Below, piece by piece: positions 25,208-38,799 of a stretch of DNA of 64,000 bases. The notes under the pieces were generated by a model. The model was given only the letters and a program-made list of their open reading frames with translations. It was not told the origin of the DNA and ran no database searches. Numbering within the stretch: the first letter of the stretch is position 1; each line of letters opens with the position of its first letter. The translations under genes were made by a program, and so were the position numbers. Source of the stretch: Xanthomonas sp. 10-10 (lineage in GTDB: Bacteria; Pseudomonadota; Gammaproteobacteria; Xanthomonadales; Xanthomonadaceae); NCBI RefSeq assembly GCF_040182365.1, contig NZ_CP144460.1, positions 4,828,935-4,892,934 of the forward strand, read 5' to 3'.

Positions 25208-26596
25208 TCAGCGCTCCAGCAGCACATCGCGCGCGATCGCCGCTGCCTGCTCACGCAACTCCGGCACCGCCAGGCTCTCCCACAGCGCGCCGATGCGCAG
25301 GCTGCCGATCACCCGCAAGCGCGCGTTCGTCTGACCGTCGGCATCGATCAGGCTGCCATCGGCAGCGGTGTCAACGCCGATGCCGTGCGGGCCGGCCATC
25401 GCGATGCCTTGCCCCAGCAACTGCTGCAGCAACGGGTTTCGCATCGCCTGCACGCGCATTTCCACGCCGGTGGCATTGACCAGCGTCTGCACGTCCAGCT
25501 GCAATGCATGCCCGGCACGGGCAGCGCCCGCACTCACGCGCACGCATGCACCGACCTCAAATGCCACATCCAGCCGCGCGCGATGCAGCTGCAGTTGCCC
25601 GCGCGCCTGCATCGCCTGCAACTGCGCATGCACCGGTGCGGCAATGCGATGGCGATGCACATCCCAGTAACGCACCACATGCCGCAGGAAACGGCGCTGA
25701 TCGGCTACGGACAAGGTTTGCCACAAGGCCTGGCTCAAGGGCCGGATGCGTTCCATCACCCCCTGCCACGGCAGCCCCTGCGCCAGCGCCAGGCGGGCGT
25801 GCCGGCGCAACGCGCGCATGCGCGCACGCAACGGCAGCGCCAGCAGCGATTGCGGGTCGAACGCGGCCACCGCGCCATGCGCATGCGGCAAGGGCAACAA
25901 CCCGTGCCGCGACACCACATGCACCGCGCCGCGATGGGCCTGCGCAGCCAGCGTCACCACCGTGTCGGCCATGCTCAGGCCGGAGCCGACGATGCACACC
26001 GCGGCGTCCTGCGGCAACGCGGCCACCGCCTCGGTGTCCCAGGCCTCCACCCGCTGCGCAGCCGACAGGCCGGTGGCGCCACGCAGCGGCAACGGGCGCA
26101 GCGCGTTGCCAACCGCAAGCACCACTGCGGCGGCCTGCAGCGTATGCCCGTCGTCCAGGTGCAACAGCGCACCGTCTGCGTTGGGCTGCAAGGTCTGCAC
26201 GCGTGCGGTACGCACGACCAGGGCAGCAGGGCTGGTCGCACGCGCGGCCTGCAGACGGTCGCGCAGATAAGGCGCGTAATGCCTGCGCCCGACGAACTGT
26301 TGCGGCAGCTGCGTATCGTCCAGCTCCGGGCAAGATGCGTGCGCACGCAGATAGTCGACAAAATCCTGCGGCGCATCCACCAGCGCACTCATGCGCGCGG
26401 CCGGCACATTGAGCAGGTGTTCGGGACGCGTGGTGGAGTACGCCACGCCCTCGCCCAGCAACGGGTGCGGCTCGATCAAGACGATCCGTCGCGGCTCTGC
26501 GGCCTGACGCAACAGTTGCAGCGCCACCAGCACACCGGATGCGCCACCGCCGACGATGGCGATCGTTGCATCGCCGGGATCACGCACTGGATTCAT
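25208..26596 (-). CDS. FAD/NAD(P)-binding oxidoreductase (flavoprotein monooxygenase-like)
   Basis: A 462-residue protein with an N-terminal dinucleotide-binding fold (IAIVGGGASGVLVALQLL, residues about 12-29), a conserved HLLNVPAARMS segment and a second nucleotide-binding motif (VCIVGSGLSMADTVVTL, about 200-216). This is the FAD-NAD(P)-binding (Pyr_redox_9/HpnW-like) group that also resembles ornithine and lysine N-hydroxylases. Substrate is unknown. It is a single gene reading toward the repeat cassette. Confidence 0.85.
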   Translation of the reverse strand: MNPVRDPGDATIAIVGGGASGVLVALQLLRQAAEPRRIVLIEPHPLLGEGVAYSTTRPEHLLNVPAARMSALVDAPQDFVDYLRAHASCPELDDTQLPQQFVGRRHYAPYLRDRLQAARATSPAALVVRTARVQTLQPNADGALLHLDDGHTLQAAAVVLAVGNALRPLPLRGATGLSAAQRVEAWDTEAVAALPQDAAVCIVGSGLSMADTVVTLAAQAHRGAVHVVSRHGLLPLPHAHGAVAAFDPQSLLALPLRARMRALRRHARLALAQGLPWQGVMERIRPLSQALWQTLSVADQRRFLRHVVRYWDVHRHRIAAPVHAQLQAMQARGQLQLHRARLDVAFEVGACVRVSAGAARAGHALQLDVQTLVNATGVEMRVQAMRNPLLQQLLGQGIAMAGPHGIGVDTAADGSLIDADGQTNARLRVIGSLRIGALWESLAVPELREQAAAIARDVLLER

Positions 26597-26762
26597 TGCG
26601 GCATTGTAGGCGATGGCTGCGCCGGACCCCCGATCGCCGCGTCCCGGCTGCGCAGACGCCTCGCCGGCCGGCCCTGGGCTTGCCAGGTTTCCACGCGCCC
26701 AGCATCACCAGCGCTTACGATTGGCTGCGCACGCTCGGCAAAGGCCCTGGGAGGCCCACAGC

Positions 26763-27158
26763 ATGTCTGTTGCATTGGTCAGGCTCATCGTCTACGTCCA
26801 CGATGTCGCGGCAATCAAGGCCTTCTACCAGGCCCATTTCTCACTCCCCGTCCTCGAAGAGATCGCCGATCAGTGGGTCGTCCTGGCCGCAGGGCAGATC
26901 GAGCTGGCGCTGCACCTGGTCGGCGACAGCTACCGCCAGTTGCCGGCATCGCCGGCATCCGACCCGCCACGGCCGGCGGCAGGCTCCACCACGAAGCTGG
27001 TGTTTGCCATCACCTCGGACCTGGCGGCCCATCGCGAGCAACGCCGCAGCGCAGGCGTCCCGGTGGGCGAGCTCAAACGCTACGCCGGCTTTGCTTACCA
27101 GATGTACGACGGCCGCGACCCGGAGGGCAACGTCTTCCAGGTGATGCGCCTGGACTGA
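26763..27158 (+). CDS. VOC (glyoxalase/bleomycin resistance) family protein
   Basis: A 131-residue protein with two beta-alpha-beta-beta-beta modules. The start LVRLIVYVHDVAAIKAFYQ and the end YDGRDPEGNVFQVMRLD (with the usual DPEGN turn and a final Glu/Gln position) are typical. VOC proteins include metal-dependent lyases, dioxygenases and binding proteins; no specific role can be given. It converges on the cardiolipin synthase gene with a 10-base gap. Confidence 0.88.
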   Translation: MSVALVRLIVYVHDVAAIKAFYQAHFSLPVLEEIADQWVVLAAGQIELALHLVGDSYRQLPASPASDPPRPAAGSTTKLVFAITSDLAAHREQRRSAGVPVGELKRYAGFAYQMYDGRDPEGNVFQVMRLD

Positions 27159-27168
27159 CGTAAGGCCG

Positions 27169-28584
27169 CTACATCAATGCATCGGCCAGGCGTGCGATGC
27201 CTTCGCGGCTGCGGCGCCAGGCCGGACGGCGGCGCCACTGTTCCAGGTCCAGCGCACGCGCATTGGCCAGATAATCCTGTTCGATCTCGCGTAGCCGCTG
27301 CACCACGCCCCGGTCGTAGCAGAGCATGCCGATCTCGGCATTGAGCGCGAACGAGCGGATGTCCAGATTGATCGAGCCGACCAGGGCGATGTCCTGGTCC
27401 ATGCTCAGATGCTTGGCATGCAGGAAGTGCGGACGGTATAGCGCAATCTTCACCCCACAGCGCAGCAACTCCTCGAAATACGCTTCCTGCGCCCATGCCG
27501 CCAGGACCTGGTTGTTGCTCTCCGACAGGATCAGCTGCACATCCACGCCCGAGACCGCGGCGATGCGTAGCGCACTCAGCAAGGCTTCGTCGGGAACGAA
27601 GTACGGCGTCACCAGCACCACCTTGCGCCGCGCCAGATGGATCACCGCATTGATCGCATCACGCGCGTTTTCGAACGGATATGCCGGCCCGCTGGGCAAC
27701 AGCTGGGTGGCGATGTTGGCCTCACATACCGGCGCATCCGGCCAGACATCCAGCCGCTGGCCGGTTTCGGTGAACCAGTCGCTGGCGAACACCGCTTCCA
27801 GATGATTGACCACCGGCCCGCGCACACGCGCCACCAGCTCGCGATTGGGCACACCGTCGATGAAGCCGGCGTCGGCCAGATTCTGCGAGCCGACAAAGCC
27901 CACCTGGTTGTCGATCACCGCGATCTTGCGGTGATTGCGCAGATCCATGCGCCCGCTGCGGCGCCAGCGCAGGCCACCGGGCAGCACCGCCAACACCTCG
28001 ATGCCCTCGGCCTGCAGGCGCTTGCGATAACGCCGCAGGCCGCGCTTGGCGCCCACTGCATCGAGCAGCACGCGGCAGCGCACGCCGCGCGCGCTTGCCC
28101 GTTGCAACGCTGCCACCACCGCATCGCCCACCGCATCGTCGAACATCAGGTAATACAGCAGATGCACGCGCTGTTCGGCTGCATCGATCGCAGTGATCAG
28201 GGCCTGCAGCGACTGCGCGTAGTCGTCGAGCAATTCCACCGCATTGCCCAGGGTCGGCATGAAATCGCCCTGCCGTTCGATCAGCGGCACCACCTCGGCG
28301 CTGCTGGTATCGGCCTGCGGCGTCCAGCGCAACGCATGCAAGGGAAGCTGCTGTTCGCGGATCACCTGCGAAGCGGTGGCCTGTCGCTCCACGCGCAGCC
28401 GCGACACCCACGGTTGGCCGAGCAGCAGATACAGCGGCAGGCCGGCCACCGGCACAAACCCGATCAGCAACAACCAGCTGCGCGCCGCGCCTGGCGTGGT
28501 GCGGCTGGGAATCCATAGCAGCGCGGCCAGGCGGATCGCCCAGTCCAGTGCCAGCAGCCAGGTACCTTGCGACCAGTCGGGCAT
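27169..28584 (-). CDS. cls: Cardiolipin synthase (phospholipase D family)
   Basis: A 471-residue ClsA-type enzyme that joins two phosphatidylglycerols to cardiolipin and glycerol at the inner membrane. Two N-terminal hydrophobic segments (about 8-25 and 35-57) are followed by two HKD motifs: NHRKIAVIDNQVGFVGSQN (about 218-236) and HAKHLSMDQDIALVGSINLD (about 387-406). The ATG at 28584 is 13 bases behind the stop of the LysR-type gene, so the two may share a transcript. Confidence 0.93.
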   Translation of the reverse strand: MPDWSQGTWLLALDWAIRLAALLWIPSRTTPGAARSWLLLIGFVPVAGLPLYLLLGQPWVSRLRVERQATASQVIREQQLPLHALRWTPQADTSSAEVVPLIERQGDFMPTLGNAVELLDDYAQSLQALITAIDAAEQRVHLLYYLMFDDAVGDAVVAALQRASARGVRCRVLLDAVGAKRGLRRYRKRLQAEGIEVLAVLPGGLRWRRSGRMDLRNHRKIAVIDNQVGFVGSQNLADAGFIDGVPNRELVARVRGPVVNHLEAVFASDWFTETGQRLDVWPDAPVCEANIATQLLPSGPAYPFENARDAINAVIHLARRKVVLVTPYFVPDEALLSALRIAAVSGVDVQLILSESNNQVLAAWAQEAYFEELLRCGVKIALYRPHFLHAKHLSMDQDIALVGSINLDIRSFALNAEIGMLCYDRGVVQRLREIEQDYLANARALDLEQWRRRPAWRRSREGIARLADALM

Positions 28585-28597
28585 CAGCGCTCCATGT

Positions 28598-29908
28598 TCA
28601 TGAGGAAGCCGATTCTGACCCGGCTGCGGGTAAACGCAACGGCGCAGTGCCCGCCGGCTGGATGCAATGGCGAAACGGGCCGGCATCTGCCGACCCAGGA
28701 TGCACGCGCTCGGCGCACACCTGCCGCAGCGTCTGCACGAAGGCGGTCTGCGCACGCGTGGGGTGCCAGTCGCTGCGCGTGGTCATGCCGATCTGCCGAC
28801 GCAAGCGCGGCCCGGCGCTGCCGATCTCGCGCAACAGGCCGGCGCGGCGCTCGAACAGGAACTGGTCGCGCGACATCAGGGTCAGCCAGTCGTCTTCCAG
28901 CAGCAGCCCGCGCACGGTGAGCTCCGCACCGCATTCGATGCGTAGCGGCGGCGGCTGCAGCTGCCGATCGCGGAACATGCGCTCCCAGCGCTCACGCACC
29001 GGCGTGCCCGCTGCGGCCATCACCCATGGGTAGTCGAGCAGCTGCGCAAAGGCGTACGCCTTGCCGGCCAACGGGTGCCCGCTGCGCGCCACGATCACCG
29101 GCTCGTCGTCGAACAGCGGCTCCTGCAGCACGTCGCGCACCGGCAACGGGTCGCGTAGCGCACCGATCAGCAGGTCCAGCCCGCCCTCGCGCAGATGCGC
29201 CAGCAACTGCGCATACGGGGCTTCGACCACGCTGATGCTGGCGGCCGGGTGCGCACGCGCAAACCGCGCCAGCGCCTGGGGCAACAGGATCGCCCGCGCC
29301 AGCGGCATCACTCCCACCACCACCCGCCCGGCATCGTGCGAGCGCAGGGCGGCCACTTCGTCGAGCGCGGCGCGCACCTCCGCCAGCGCCAGCCGCACCT
29401 GCCGCAGCAGCCGCTCCGCCACCGGCGTGGGCTGCATCGCCTTGCCGCGGCGCATGGTCAGCGGCACCTCGATCACATCGGCCAGTGCCTGCACTGCGCG
29501 GTAGACCGCCGGCTGCGACACGCCCAGTTGCACCCCCGCCAGCGAATAGCTGCCTGCCACGTCCACCGCCACCAGCGCCTGCAGCTGTCCCAGCGACACC
29601 CGCCGCTCCAGACCGGGCCGCGCCGGCAACCGCAGCGCACGTCGCGCCACCCGGATGCCACGGTCCAGATGCGCCAGCGCGCGCGCGATCCGCGGTACCA
29701 CCAACTGGGTGGCCTCGGTGGCGGCCATGCCGCCAGGCTGCCGCTCGAACAGCCGCACGCCCAGTTGCTGTTCCAGGCGGGCCACCGCCTGGGTCAGGGC
29801 CGGCTGCGACAGATTCACCTGCGGCGCCGCCGCACTGATGCTGCCAAGCCGGTGCACCACGACCAGGGCATACAGATGGCGCAGGTTCGGTTCGGGCATC
29901 GGCGGCAT
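28598..29908 (-). CDS. LysR-type regulator with two tandem HTH domains, divergent from lig/gal genes
   Basis: A 436-residue protein. HTH 1 covers about residues 7-65 (LRHLYALVVVHRLGSISAAA, LSQPALTQAVARLEQQLGVR). A second complete LysR-type HTH covers about 105-165 (SLGQLQALVAVDVAGSYSLA, VSQPAVYRAVQALADVIEVP). The periplasmic-binding-protein-like effector domain follows (about 190-400). Gallate-pathway regulators of the GalR type have this double-HTH build. Divergent arrangement with ligK/galD-like genes fits that role, inferred for this gene. ATG 29899 is an alternative start. The C-terminal tail after about 405 is unusually long. Confidence 0.9.
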   Translation of the reverse strand: MPPMPEPNLRHLYALVVVHRLGSISAAAPQVNLSQPALTQAVARLEQQLGVRLFERQPGGMAATEATQLVVPRIARALAHLDRGIRVARRALRLPARPGLERRVSLGQLQALVAVDVAGSYSLAGVQLGVSQPAVYRAVQALADVIEVPLTMRRGKAMQPTPVAERLLRQVRLALAEVRAALDEVAALRSHDAGRVVVGVMPLARAILLPQALARFARAHPAASISVVEAPYAQLLAHLREGGLDLLIGALRDPLPVRDVLQEPLFDDEPVIVARSGHPLAGKAYAFAQLLDYPWVMAAAGTPVRERWERMFRDRQLQPPPLRIECGAELTVRGLLLEDDWLTLMSRDQFLFERRAGLLREIGSAGPRLRRQIGMTTRSDWHPTRAQTAFVQTLRQVCAERVHPGSADAGPFRHCIQPAGTAPLRLPAAGSESASS

Positions 29909-30009
29909 GCTCTAACTATAAGCAAAACCAATACGCATACCTCAAATGAATGTTGAGCTGGTTGACTCTTGCCGCTCAGACTCCGCGCAGCACTAACGAG
30001 GATGGATGG
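29909..30009. promoter_or_regulatory. Divergent promoter region between the LysR-type gene and the ligK-like gene
   Basis: About 100 bases, clearly AT-richer than its surroundings around 29912-29955 (CTATAAGCAAAACCAATACG and following). This is the expected place for the regulator's binding sites and both promoters. A precise T-N11-A box cannot be picked with confidence. Confidence 0.55.
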
Positions 30010-30681
30010 ATGAGCCAGGTCGTCACCCAGGTTGCGCGCACCCCGATCGCCCTCGCGGACGGCCTGGCCCAGGCCGGCGTTGCCACGGTGCACGAGGCGC
30101 AGGGCCGCAGCGGCCTGTTGCATCACCGGTTGCGCCCGATCTACGCCGGCTGCCGCGTCGCCGGCACCGCCGTCACCGTCTCGGTTCCCCCGGGCGACAA
30201 CTGGATGATGCACGTCGCCATCGAGCAACTGCAGCCCGGCGACGTGCTGGTGGTGGCGCCTACCAGCGACTGCTGCGACGGATACTTCGGCGATCTGCTG
30301 GCCACCTCGGCGCAGGCGCGCGGCTGCCGCGGGCTGATCATCGATGCCGGCGTACGCGACGTGCGCGACCTCACCGCCATGCAATTCCCGGCCTGGAGCC
30401 GCGCCGTCTGCGCGCAGGGCACCATCAAGGAGACGCTGGGCTCGGTCAACGTACCGCTGGTCTGCGCCGGACAGCTTGTCCAGCCAGGCGATGTCGTGGT
30501 GGCCGACGACGATGGCGTGTGCGTGGTGCCGCGCGCCACGGCGGCAGAGGTATTGGCCGAAGCGCAGGCCCGCGAAGCGCGCGAACTGATCAAGCGCGAG
30601 CGCCTGGCGCGCGGCGAACTGGGCCTGGATATCTACGCCATGCGCGAGCGTCTGGCCGCCAAGGGCCTGCGCTATGTCTGA
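30010..30681 (+). CDS. ligK: 4-carboxy-4-hydroxy-2-oxoadipate aldolase (RraA-like fold)
   Basis: A 223-residue RraA/HMG-aldolase family protein. The metal and substrate site segment [16 protein letters not shown] followed by LIIDAGVRD and the [15 protein letters not shown] motif are present. In the 4,5-cleavage and gallate pathways this enzyme splits 4-carboxy-4-hydroxy-2-oxoadipate into pyruvate and oxaloacetate (EC 4.1.3.17). ATG 30010 is chosen from family length. It overlaps the next gene by 8 bases. Assignment rests on the galD- and ligJ-like neighbours, because the fold alone also covers RraA and other aldolases. Confidence 0.88.
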   Translation: MSQVVTQVARTPIALADGLAQAGVATVHEAQGRSGLLHHRLRPIYAGCRVAGTAVTVSVPPGDNWMMHVAIEQLQPGDVLVVAPTSDCCDGYFGDLLATSAQARGCRGLIIDAGVRDVRDLTAMQFPAWSRAVCAQGTIKETLGSVNVPLVCAGQLVQPGDVVVADDDGVCVVPRATAAEVLAEAQAREARELIKRERLARGELGLDIYAMRERLAAKGLRYV

Positions 30682-31729
30682 GCAGGTGCGCGCGATGTGG
30701 ATGCGCGGCGGCACCTCCAAGGGCGGCTTTTTCCTGGCCGAGGACTTGCCCGTCGACACCGCCGCACGCGATGCATTCCTGCTGCGCGCCTACGGCTCGC
30801 CGGACCTGCGTCAGATCGACGGCATGGGCGGCGCCGACCCGCTCACCTCCAAGGTCGCGGTGGTGTCGCGCTCCACACGCGCCGATGCCGATGTGGACTA
30901 CCTGTTCTTGCAAGTGGCGGTCGAGCAGGCGCAGGTCAGCGATGCGCAGAACTGCGGCAACATGCTGGCCGGGGTGGCCCCGTTCGCGCTGGAACGCGGC
31001 CTGCTGCCTACTCGCGACGGGCAGACCGACGTGCGCATCTTCATGCGCAACACCGGCACCCTGGCAACGGCCACCGTGCGCACGCCCGGTGGCCGGGTCA
31101 CTTATGCGGGCGACGCGCGCATCGACGGCGTGCCGGGCACGGCCGCGCCCATTGCCTTGGCATTCGCCGGGATTGCGGGCGCTTCCTGCGGCACGCTGTT
31201 GCCGAGCGGGCACGCCGTGGACACGCTCGATGGCGTGGCGGTAACGCTGATCGACAATGGCATGCCATGCGTGGTGATGCGCGCCGGCGATCTCGGGATC
31301 AGCGGGTATGAAGATCGCGCCACACTGGATGCGCACGAGGTTCTCAAGGCGCGGCTGGAGTCCATTCGCCTGCAGGCCGGCCCCCTGATGCAGCTGGGCG
31401 ATGTCGGCGCCGCGACCGTGCCGAAGATGATGCTGGTGGCCGCGCCGCGCAACGGTGGCGCGATCAGCGTGCGCTCGTTCATCCCGCACCGCTGCCATGC
31501 CTCGATCGGCGTGCTCGGCGCCGTCACCGTCGCCACGGCCTGCCTGCTGCCGGAGTCGCCCGCGCATGCACTGGCGCTGCTGCCGGGCGGCAGCATCCAG
31601 CAGTTGGAGGTCGAGCACCCCAGCGGGACGACTGGCTGCGTCATCGAACGCGACGCACACGGCGCGGTGGTACGCGCCGCAGTCGTCAGGACTGCACGCA
31701 AGTTGTTCGATGGGGTGGTGTTTGGGTGA
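30674..31729 (+). CDS. galD: 4-oxalomesaconate tautomerase (PrpF family)
   Basis: A 351-residue PrpF/GalD isomerase with the diaminopimelate-epimerase-like double fold. The N-terminus [20 protein letters not shown] and segments [17 protein letters not shown] and [18 protein letters not shown] are diagnostic, the last containing the conserved Cys. GalD converts the keto and enol forms of 4-oxalomesaconate (EC 5.3.2.8) so that LigJ can hydrate the product. The gene overlaps ligK, giving coupled translation. Confidence 0.92.
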   Translation: MSEQVRAMWMRGGTSKGGFFLAEDLPVDTAARDAFLLRAYGSPDLRQIDGMGGADPLTSKVAVVSRSTRADADVDYLFLQVAVEQAQVSDAQNCGNMLAGVAPFALERGLLPTRDGQTDVRIFMRNTGTLATATVRTPGGRVTYAGDARIDGVPGTAAPIALAFAGIAGASCGTLLPSGHAVDTLDGVAVTLIDNGMPCVVMRAGDLGISGYEDRATLDAHEVLKARLESIRLQAGPLMQLGDVGAATVPKMMLVAAPRNGGAISVRSFIPHRCHASIGVLGAVTVATACLLPESPAHALALLPGGSIQQLEVEHPSGTTGCVIERDAHGAVVRAAVVRTARKLFDGVVFG

Positions 31730-32292
<563 letters not shown>

Positions 32293-33315
32293 ATGATCAT
32301 CGACTGCCACGGCCACTACACCACCGCACCGGCTGCACACGATGCGTTTCGCAAGGCGCAGATTGCCCATTACAACGACGCAAGCCTGCCGGTGCCGGCC
32401 TATCCGCACATTTCCGACGATCAACTTCGCGAAAGCGTCGAACAGCATCAATTGCGCCTGCTGCGCGAGCGCGGTGCGGACATGACGATCTTCTCGCCAC
32501 GTGCCAGCACCATGGCGCACCACATCGGCGATGAAGCGGTGAGCCAGGTGTGGACGCGGCATTGCAATGACCTGATCGGGCGGGTGGTGCAGCTGTATCC
32601 GCACACCTTTATTGGCGTGTGTCAGCTACCGCAGTCGCCGGGCGTGTCGATCGCACAGTCGATCAAGGAGCTGGAACGGTGCGTCACCGAGCTCGGGTTT
32701 GTCGGCTGCAACCTCAATCCCGACCCGTCCGGCGGCCACTGGACCGGCCTGCCTTTGACCGATCGCGCCTGGTACCCGTTCTTCGAAAAAATGGTCGAGC
32801 TGGATGTGCCGGCAATGGTGCACGTCTCGGGCAGTTGCAATGCCAATTTCCACGCCACCGGCGCGCACTACCTCAATGCCGACACCACCGCGTTCATGCA
32901 GTTTCTGGAAGGCGACCTGTTCGCTGATTTTCCGCAGCTGCGCTTCATCATCCCGCACGGTGGTGGCGCCGTTCCGTATCACTGGGGCCGCTTCCGCGGC
33001 CTGGCCGACATGTTGGGCAAACCGCCGTTATCCACGCACGTGATGCGCAATGTCTTCTTCGACACCTGCGTGTACCACCAGCCCGGCGTCGACCTGCTGT
33101 TCGAAGTCATCGACATCGACAACATCCTGTTCGGCTCGGAAATGGTCGGCGCGGTGCGCGGTATCGACCCGCAGACAGGTCACTACTTCGACGACACCAA
33201 GCGTTACATCGACGCATTGGCGATTTCCGATGCCGACAAACGCAAGGTGTTCGAAGGCAACGCGCGGCGGGTGTACCCGCGCCTGGACGCACAGCTGCGT
33301 GCGCGGGGACTGTAG
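32293..33315 (+). CDS. ligJ: 4-oxalomesaconate hydratase (amidohydrolase family)
   Basis: A 340-residue TIM-barrel amidohydrolase of the ACMS-decarboxylase/LigJ group. Metal ligands are seen in the N-terminal IIDCHGHY (HxH), a central VHVSGSC (His), IIPHGGGAVPYHWGR (His) and FGSEMVGAVRG (usually Asp or Glu at this site). It adds water to 4-oxalomesaconate to give 4-carboxy-4-hydroxy-2-oxoadipate (EC 4.2.1.83), the substrate of LigK. It is separated from galD by a repeat-rich gap but reads in the same direction. Confidence 0.92.
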   Translation: MIIDCHGHYTTAPAAHDAFRKAQIAHYNDASLPVPAYPHISDDQLRESVEQHQLRLLRERGADMTIFSPRASTMAHHIGDEAVSQVWTRHCNDLIGRVVQLYPHTFIGVCQLPQSPGVSIAQSIKELERCVTELGFVGCNLNPDPSGGHWTGLPLTDRAWYPFFEKMVELDVPAMVHVSGSCNANFHATGAHYLNADTTAFMQFLEGDLFADFPQLRFIIPHGGGAVPYHWGRFRGLADMLGKPPLSTHVMRNVFFDTCVYHQPGVDLLFEVIDIDNILFGSEMVGAVRGIDPQTGHYFDDTKRYIDALAISDADKRKVFEGNARRVYPRLDAQLRARGL

Positions 33316-33545
33316 CGGTGCTGCCTTCTCCCATCGGGAGAAGGTGCCCCGCAGGGGCGGATGTGGGGCGCCTCGGAGAGCGGTCACCGCCTGCGACGTC
33401 AAACGCGTCGCCAAGCGCCTTCAGAAGTAAAACACCGACTGCTTCGCCTCGAACTGCAAACTGCTAGCGGTGCGTGCAATCGGAAAAACGACGTCTCGCT
33501 CCCTTCCCCCATCGGGAGAGGGTGCCCCGCAGGGGCGGAGGTGGA
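33316..33545. repeat. Two REP-like palindromic copies after ligJ
   Basis: Two copies of a palindromic element (about 33322-33366 and 33500-33545), each reading CCCATCGGGAGA, GGTGCCCCGCAGGGGCGGA and a G-rich end, in the same orientation, separated by about 130 unremarkable bases. They belong to the same element type that frames the cassettes at 24.7 and 44.3 kb. The first may act as terminator for ligJ. Confidence 0.8.
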
Positions 33546-33614
33546 GTGGCCCAGGAAGTGCGCGTACTTAAACCATTGTTGCGATCAAACCCCGCAACAC
33601 TCCACAAACGCAAA

Positions 33615-33634
33615 CACCCGCCTTTCGGCGGGTG
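33615..33634 (-). terminator. Rho-independent terminator of rpmB-rpmG
   Basis: Reading the minus strand, an 8-bp perfect stem (CACCCGCC/GGCGGGTG) closes a GAAA tetraloop and is followed by TTTGCG. It lies 31 bases after the rpmG stop. Confidence 0.85.
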
Positions 33635-33664
33635 CTTGCTGGATACAGATCGGTAATCGGTGGA

Positions 33665-33832
33665 TTACTTGATCTTGCCTTCCTTGTACATCACGTGCTT
33701 ACGCACGACCGGGTCGTATTTCATCATTTCCATCTTCCCCGGAGTGTTTTTCTTGTTCTTGTCCGTGGTGTAGAAGTGGCCGGTAGCGGCCGAGGAAATC
33801 ATACGAATCTTGTCACGCTTGCCTTTTGCCAT
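33665..33832 (-). CDS. rpmG: 50S ribosomal protein L33
   Basis: A 55-residue protein ([20 protein letters not shown] to MYKEGKIK) of exactly the usual L33 length. It lacks the CxxC zinc ribbon, so it is the zinc-independent form common in this group. It follows rpmB by 13 bases in the standard rpmB-rpmG pair and is followed by a terminator. Confidence 0.97.
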
Positions 33833-33845
33833 GACTGCTTACTCC

Positions 33846-34082
33846 TCAGACCTTTTCGCCGCGCGCACGCAGCTCTTTCAGAACGGCATCGATCCCGTTC
33901 TTGTCGATGGTGCGCAATGCATGCGCGGAGACACGGAGCTTCACCCAGCGGTTTTCGCTGGCGACCCAGAAACGGCGCTCGTGCAGGTTGGGCAGGAAGC
34001 GACGACGGGTTCTGTTGTTTGCGTGGGAGACGTTGTTACCCGTCTGCACACGCTTGCCGGACACTTGGCATACGCGGGACAT
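33846..34082 (-). CDS. rpmB: 50S ribosomal protein L28
   Basis: A 78-residue protein beginning [20 protein letters not shown] and ending in a basic helix ([19 protein letters not shown]), the standard L28 size. The start at ATG 34082 is fixed by homology, although the frame is open further upstream. First gene of the rpmB-rpmG operon. Confidence 0.97.
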
Positions 34083-34339
34083 TACGCACCTCGATAAATG
34101 AATTGCCACCCATAGCCTGGGGAGCGGCGGCCCCGACAGCGTCAAGCTGCCACGCAACGTTGGGAATCAAGAACTTACGCTGGAACCGGCCGGCAACCCC
34201 ATCGCGCTGGGTACCGCCATCCGGAGCGATCCGGGCACAGCGAGCCGCGCATTATGCACGGCTTTCCCATGTGCCGCAAGCACTTACAGCACGCTGCCGC
34301 TAGCGCCGCCGTGGTGCCTCGCCCGACCGTAGCAATGGG

Positions 34340-38556
<4,217 letters not shown>

Positions 38557-38628
38557 TTTCTGCCGGACTTGCGAACCCGCAGCGCCGCAGGCGCGGAGGG
38601 CGCGAGGACGGGGTGTGCTTTCTTTTTG

Positions 38629-38664
38629 GTTACTTTTTCTTTGCACAAGCAAAGAAAAAGTGAC
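38629..38664. repeat. Second inverted repeat in the czcB-czcA gap
   Basis: Arms GTTACTTTTTCTTTGC and GCAAAGAAAAAGTGAC pair over 16 positions with one mismatch around the loop ACAA. This word pair looks like a dispersed element. It could terminate or attenuate transcription from czcB into czcA. Confidence 0.8.
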
Positions 38665-38670
38665 TCGCGC

Positions 38671-38725
38671 CCGCCAGGGCGTGAAAGCCTTTGCCCCAGC
38701 CCGACAGGGCGCGAAAGCCTTTGCC
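38671..38725 (+). repeat. Short direct repeat next to the hairpins
   Basis: Two 25-base copies (38671-38695 and 38701-38725) share GAAAGCCTTTGCC at their ends and differ at two positions, spaced by 5 bases. No function is apparent. Confidence 0.75.
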
Positions 38726-38799
38726 TTGGCCTTGGCATGCCCCCCTGCACCCGACAAACACCCTCGATCAGCCACGCACGACCGCTTCTCACCATCAGA

